NCBI GenBank assembly: GCA_945947925.1
Contig: CAMEZU010000054.1
Span: 1-9,116 of the forward strand
Origin: an uncultured Verrucomicrobiota bacterium
Lineage (GTDB): Bacteria; Verrucomicrobiota; Kiritimatiellia; RFP12; UBA1067
DNA: 9,116 nt
Reading direction: 5' to 3'
Part shown: piece after piece, positions 6,317 through 9,116 of the stretch
How positions within the stretch are numbered: position 1 is the first letter of the stretch
Layout: every line of letters starts with the position of its first letter
Program-made: the position numbers and the translations under genes
The notes under the pieces: model-generated
Seen by the model: only the letters and a program-made list of their open reading frames with translations
The model's database searches: none
Told to the model about the DNA's origin: nothing

Positions 6317-7038
6317 GGTCCGCCTGGACCAAGGTCTGCTCGTCGGCGCTCGGCGTCGCCAGTTCGGTGATTCTGATGGCGTTCAACGCCAGGCGGATGC
6401 TGGGATTCATTCGCGGACACTTCGCGTGCCGCGCGTGTGAGGACAATCTGGGGACCGTGTTCCTGCTCGGGAACGCCTACGTGTTGTCAGACCTCGCTTC
6501 CGTCGTCCTCTATGACTTTCTCTTCAAGGCGCTGCCGCATTTCTTTCTGTCGTTCTTCCCGGCCTGGGCGTTCTGGTCCTGGCATCGCGGTCTGGACCTT
6601 GGGCTACGCCAGCTCTGTCCCGTCTTTCTGCTCGTCGTCGGCTTCGTGGCAGTGAGCGACGTCTGCAACCTGGTGGGGACGCCGTGCTACGGCGAGGCTG
6701 GCGCATGCGGATCCGTCCGCGACGCCTGCCTGTTTGGCGTCTTCCTTCTTCACCGCTTTTCTCCGCTTGCGTTCTTCGCCCTCGTGTGGCGGCGCGGCTT
6801 TGCGAAGCTGCCGCGTTCAGTCTGGCTGCTGCTCGGTCTCCATGCGGCGTGCACGGCGGGCATGGCGATTGAGCGAATCGTCAGCCATCCGGACGCTAAC
6901 CAGACCGAACCCTGTCTTTTCGCCGTGTGCGGCGTCGCCCTCACCGTCGCCTGCGGCCTGGCGTCCCTGGCCGAAGTGGAACCTCCTCAACCTCCAAAAT
7001 ATGATATAATGTCCGCTCAGAAAGGTTCTTTGACATGA
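6313..7038 (+). CDS. Cysteine-rich multi-pass membrane protein of unknown function
   Basis: I do not recognise this gene. Starting at the GTG at 6313 it encodes 241 residues with about seven hydrophobic segments (near 8-25, 46-70, 73-93, 101-121, 138-158, 169-188 and 199-220). It has 12 cysteines, including a CRAC (CxxC) at 39-42 and a cluster C118, C125, C132, C139 with exactly seven-residue spacing between helices four and five. It could be a metal, thiol or cofactor-binding membrane protein, but this is inference. The start overlaps the stop of the sigma-54 activator as GTGA and its stop overlaps the nusB start as ATGA, so it is tightly coupled on both sides. That supports a real gene and suggests a shared job with the activator. 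A later ATG at 6376 would destroy the first membrane segment. The last codons carry the nusB promoter. Confidence 0.72.
   Translation: MRSAWTKVCSSALGVASSVILMAFNARRMLGFIRGHFACRACEDNLGTVFLLGNAYVLSDLASVVLYDFLFKALPHFFLSFFPAWAFWSWHRGLDLGLRQLCPVFLLVVGFVAVSDVCNLVGTPCYGEAGACGSVRDACLFGVFLLHRFSPLAFFALVWRRGFAKLPRSVWLLLGLHAACTAGMAIERIVSHPDANQTEPCLFAVCGVALTVACGLASLAEVEPPQPPKYDIMSAQKGSLT
7002..7010 (+). promoter_or_regulatory. extended -10 promoter for nusB-ribD-ribE
   Basis: TGATATAAT (7002-7010) is an extended -10 with a perfect hexamer inside the last codons of the membrane-protein gene. The -35 position (6982-6987) reads CCTCCT and has no match. Predicted start is near 7017, giving a leader of about 18 nt that contains the nusB SD AAAGG (7021-7025). 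Confidence 0.75.
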
Positions 7039-7469
7039 CGGCGACACGCAGACAGGCCCGTGAGTGGGCGATTCAGATGCTGACAGCGGCGGATCTCAAT
7101 CCTCCGGATGACATTCCCGCGTTTCTTGCGGCGTTTTGGGAGGAGCTCGGCACGCTGGACGAATCAGAAGGACGTGCCGTCGTCTCTGGCGGGCTCAAGG
7201 ACTTTGCCGAAGAGCGTGTCACCGGCGTGTTGACCACGAAGGACGACATTGACGCCATTCTCGTTCCGCTGCTGGAGAACTGGGACCTCTACCGTCTCGG
7301 CACCATCGAGCGCTGCGTCCTGCGCATGGGCGTCTGGGAGATGAAGAACACCGACGTTCCGAAGCCCGTCGTCATCAACGAGGCCATCGATCTCGCCAAT
7401 TGGTTCTCCTCGCCCAAGTCCCGTTCGCTCGTCAACGGCATCCTCGACAAGCTCGCGAAGAGCCTTTGA
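7035..7469 (+). CDS. nusB: Transcription antitermination protein NusB
   Basis: NusB binds boxA RNA with NusE (ribosomal protein S10) to prevent early termination in rRNA operons. The 144 residues form the all-helical NusB fold. RRQAREWAIQML (5-16) matches the N-terminal RNA-binding helix. NWDLYRLGTIERCVLRMGVW (82-101) and NEAIDLANWF (115-124) with VNGILDKL (133-140) are the conserved C-terminal signatures. AAAGG at 7021-7025, 9 nt before the ATG, supports this start, which overlaps the preceding stop by 4 bp. Position beside rib genes is common because nusB often neighbours riboflavin genes. It probably has two sources of transcript, its own promoter and read-through from the sigma-54 activator gene. 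Confidence 0.96.
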   Translation: MTATRRQAREWAIQMLTAADLNPPDDIPAFLAAFWEELGTLDESEGRAVVSGGLKDFAEERVTGVLTTKDDIDAILVPLLENWDLYRLGTIERCVLRMGVWEMKNTDVPKPVVINEAIDLANWFSSPKSRSLVNGILDKLAKSL

Positions 7470-7510
7470 CAGCGGTTGGCGGTTGAGAGTTGGCGATCGG
7501 GGGTTTGCCG
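7470..7510 (+). repeat. three-unit 7-bp tandem in the nusB-ribD spacer
   Basis: GTTGGCG (7475-7481), GTTGAGA (7482-7488) and GTTGGCG (7489-7495) form an imperfect heptamer array, followed by a GGGGG run (7499-7503) that may serve as a poor SD 7 nt before the ribD ATG. The spacer shows no promoter or terminator. Confidence 0.55.
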
Positions 7511-8524
7511 ATGTCGGACGAAGAGACAGCTGATTTGAATTTCATGCATGCCGCCGTCATGGAGGCGCGGAAGGGGCTCGGCCACACCCGACCGAATCCT
7601 CCTGTCGGCGCTGTCATCGTGAAGGACGGCAGGATCATCGGCAAGGGCTACCACCACACGTGCGGTTGCGACCACGCCGAGGTCGACGCCATCAAGAACG
7701 CCTGCCGGAGAAAGAACGACACGACGGGCGCAACGATCTACGTGACGCTCGAGCCGTGTTCGAAGCCAGGGCGCGTCGGCGCCTGTACGGACGCCATCAT
7801 CGCCGCAGGCCTTGCGCGCGTCGTCTATGGGGCTGTCGACCCGAACCCCGCGAACTGCGGCAAGGCGAAGCGTGCGCTCGCGAGGCGCGGCATTGCCTGT
7901 GAACGTCTCGATCCCCGGTCCAGTCAAGCCGCTTTGTGCCGCGACCTGATCCGCAGGTTCCGCAAGCATGTGACAACGGGCCTTCCCTACGTGACGGTGA
8001 AGCTTGCGATGTCCCTCGACGGTAAGATCTGTGACGATCATGGCGATGCCCGGTGGATCAGCTCCGCTGCGGCGCGCAAGCGTACGGGTGCCCTGCGCGA
8101 GCAGGTCGACGCGATCATGGTCGGAGGGGAGACGGTCCGTCGGGACAACCCCTCGCTCCTCTCCCACGGGAAGCGCAACGACGATCTCGTGCGCGTCATC
8201 GTGTCGAAGTCCGGGAAGCTTCCGAAGACGGCGCAGGTCTTCACGGATGGTGCGCCGAACAAGACGCTCGTCTTCGACGACGCGAAGAAGGCGCTTGTCG
8301 AACTCGGCAGGATGGGACTCTCCCACGTCCTCTGCGAAGGCGGCCTGAAGCTCGCCGTGTCGCTCGCCGAAGCGGGACTCGTCGACGAGTGGATAACGGT
8401 TCTCTCGCCCGTCGTCATCGGCAACCGCCCGATCGCGAAGGCGATTCGTCCGTTCACCCCGCAGGACGAGCGTCTGCTCGGGCCCGACATCCTCTGTCAT
8501 TTCAGTGTTGGTCCCGCCGAATAA
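7511..8524 (+). CDS. ribD: Bifunctional riboflavin biosynthesis protein RibD (deaminase/reductase)
   Basis: RibD deaminates the pyrimidine intermediate of riboflavin synthesis and then reduces its ribose side chain. With the ATG at 7511 it has 337 residues, a little shorter than the usual 360 or so. The N-terminal deaminase (about 10-135) has TRPNPPVGAVIVKDGRIIGK, the zinc/catalytic triplet H55-A56-E57, LEPC with C83, and C92. The reductase (about 155-335) begins YVTVKLAMSLDGK and has RWISS, DAIMVGGETVRRDNP and CEGG. Two departures lie in the zinc region: CGCDHAE instead of the common GGPHAE, and CSKPGRVGAC instead of CSHxGRTPPC; the three zinc ligands remain. A TTG at 7490 could add seven residues but has no SD. 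It lies between nusB and ribE in one operon. Confidence 0.94.
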   Translation: MSDEETADLNFMHAAVMEARKGLGHTRPNPPVGAVIVKDGRIIGKGYHHTCGCDHAEVDAIKNACRRKNDTTGATIYVTLEPCSKPGRVGACTDAIIAAGLARVVYGAVDPNPANCGKAKRALARRGIACERLDPRSSQAALCRDLIRRFRKHVTTGLPYVTVKLAMSLDGKICDDHGDARWISSAAARKRTGALREQVDAIMVGGETVRRDNPSLLSHGKRNDDLVRVIVSKSGKLPKTAQVFTDGAPNKTLVFDDAKKALVELGRMGLSHVLCEGGLKLAVSLAEAGLVDEWITVLSPVVIGNRPIAKAIRPFTPQDERLLGPDILCHFSVGPAE

Positions 8525-8562
8525 CCGTTCTTCACCTCCACCTCTTATCTCCACCTCACCTC
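8525..8562 (+). promoter_or_regulatory. pyrimidine-rich, anti-SD-like leader of ribE
   Basis: The 38-bp ribD-ribE spacer contains no SD. It is built from CACCTC words, with CTCCACCTC repeated at 8536-8544 and 8549-8557. TCACCTCC at 8532-8539 equals the canonical anti-SD core of bacterial 16S rRNA, so this leader is the complement-like opposite of a ribosome-binding site. Start recognition for ribE probably relies on coupling or on an SD-independent route. Confidence 0.55.
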
Positions 8563-9116
8563 ATGTTCACCGGACTCATTCAGAAAATCGGCACCATCAA
8601 GCGCGTCTCGCGCGGCGCGGGGCTTGTCCTAGAGATCGCGGCCGATACGCCGTGGACGAAGCCGCTCGAGGAGGGGGAGTCCGTCGCGGTGAACGGCGTG
8701 TGCCTCACGGTCGTCAGATGCGACCATTCGCGCTTCACGGCGGACGTCCTCCGCGAGACCGAGTCGCGCACGGGCCTGGCCGAGCTCTTCCCGGGCGCGA
8801 AGGTCAACCTCGAGCGCGCGCTCCGCGCGGGCGAGGCGATGGGCGGACACATCGTGCAGGGCCACGTCGATTGCCGCGGAACGGTCATCGCAAAGACGCC
8901 GAAGGAACGTGACTTCCAGCTCAAGGTGCAGTGCGGACGCGTCCTCGCGGCGCAGTCCGTCCTCAAGGGCTCGATCACGATCGACGGTGTGTCGCTCACG
9001 ATTTCGGGCCTCGGGGACGACTGGCTCACGGTCGACCTCATTCCGACGACGGCTGCGGAGACGACGCTCGGCACGAAGAGGCCGGGCGACAAGGTAAATC
9101 TCGAAGGCGATGTGAT
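8563..9116 (+). CDS. ribE: Riboflavin synthase, alpha subunit (runs off the right edge)
   Basis: Riboflavin synthase dismutates two molecules of 6,7-dimethyl-8-ribityllumazine to riboflavin. The open frame from the ATG at 8563 continues without a stop to the window end, giving 184 of an expected 200-215 residues. MFTGLIQKIG (1-10) is the family N-terminus. VNGVCLTVV (43-51) holds the conserved Cys 47. MGGHIVQGHVDCRG (93-106) opens the second lumazine-binding domain, and IDGVSLTI (140-147) holds the conserved Ser 144. LIPTTAAETTLGTKRPGDKV and NLEGDV follow. The two domains (1 to about 90, and about 97 onward) repeat the same barrel fold. No FMN riboswitch precedes the rib genes here. ribBA and ribH are probably next but lie outside. 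Confidence 0.95.
   Translation, partial: MFTGLIQKIGTIKRVSRGAGLVLEIAADTPWTKPLEEGESVAVNGVCLTVVRCDHSRFTADVLRETESRTGLAELFPGAKVNLERALRAGEAMGGHIVQGHVDCRGTVIAKTPKERDFQLKVQCGRVLAAQSVLKGSITIDGVSLTISGLGDDWLTVDLIPTTAAETTLGTKRPGDKVNLEGDV

Noticed and set aside
7030..7035. Consensus -35 TTGACA at the nusB start
   Set aside because: No -10 lies 16-18 bp downstream (7053-7058 reads CAGGCC); it is the end of the SD spacer plus the start codon.
7466..7471. TTGACA at the nusB stop as a -35 for ribD
   Set aside because: The position of a -10 (7489-7494) reads GTTGGC, with no TATAAT-like hexamer.
7470..7510. FMN riboswitch before ribD
   Set aside because: The 41-bp spacer is far too short and lacks the conserved FMN element segments.
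7490..7510. TTG at 7490 as the ribD start
   Set aside because: It adds seven residues not needed by the RibD family and lies inside the heptamer array without an SD; the ATG at 7511 is preferred.
7289..8554. Long minus-strand open frame (421 codons) opposite nusB and ribD
   Set aside because: It covers two clear plus-strand genes and shows no motif of its own.

Overview
The window looks like ordinary chromosomal DNA of a high-GC bacterium (about 60% GC or more, by eye). It is gene-dense, almost all spacers are under 120 bp, and no mobile element, CRISPR array, tRNA or rRNA is visible. The lineage cannot be fixed from sequence alone. A radical-SAM protein of the TatD-linked type, a pyridoxamine kinase resembling those of gut anaerobes, and the mix of Shine-Dalgarno (SD), SD-less and leaderless starts suggest an anaerobe. 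A member of the Kiritimatiellota/Verrucomicrobiota group is my best but weak guess.

Layout: (1) Positions 1-416, minus strand: the first 138 codons of metK (SAM synthetase). (2) Positions 417-530: a divergent control region. A perfect 10-bp inverted repeat carries one extended -10 element in each arm, firing left to metK and right to rsfS. (3) Positions 531-2042, plus: rsfS (ribosome silencing factor) and an MFS transporter. (4) Positions 2102-4653, plus: fabH, a pdxY-type kinase and a TatD-linked radical SAM protein, ended by a probable hairpin/T-tract terminator at 4718-4745. (5) Positions 4802-7038, plus: a NifA-like GAF/AAA+/Fis sigma-54 activator and an unrecognised cysteine-rich membrane protein joined to it by a 4-bp GTGA overlap. 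(6) Positions 7035-9116, plus: nusB, ribD and the start of ribE (riboflavin synthase). nusB overlaps the membrane gene by 4 bp but also has its own promoter inside that gene's 3' end.

Functionally these are housekeeping genes: methyl-donor synthesis, ribosome hibernation, fatty-acid initiation, B6 salvage, rRNA antitermination and riboflavin synthesis. The less ordinary part is the pair formed by the sigma-54 activator and the membrane protein.

The strongest unexplained signal is in the promoters. All five that I can read have an extended -10, TGNTATAMT. Two of them (rsfS and the sigma-54 activator) place the ATG exactly 7 nt after the hexamer, which implies leaderless mRNAs. By contrast, the starts of the transporter, the radical SAM gene and ribE have pyrimidine-rich, SD-less spacers. 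The ribE spacer even contains a copy of the canonical anti-SD word TCACCTCC. The activator carries GAFTDA in place of the usual GAFTGA sigma-54 contact loop.
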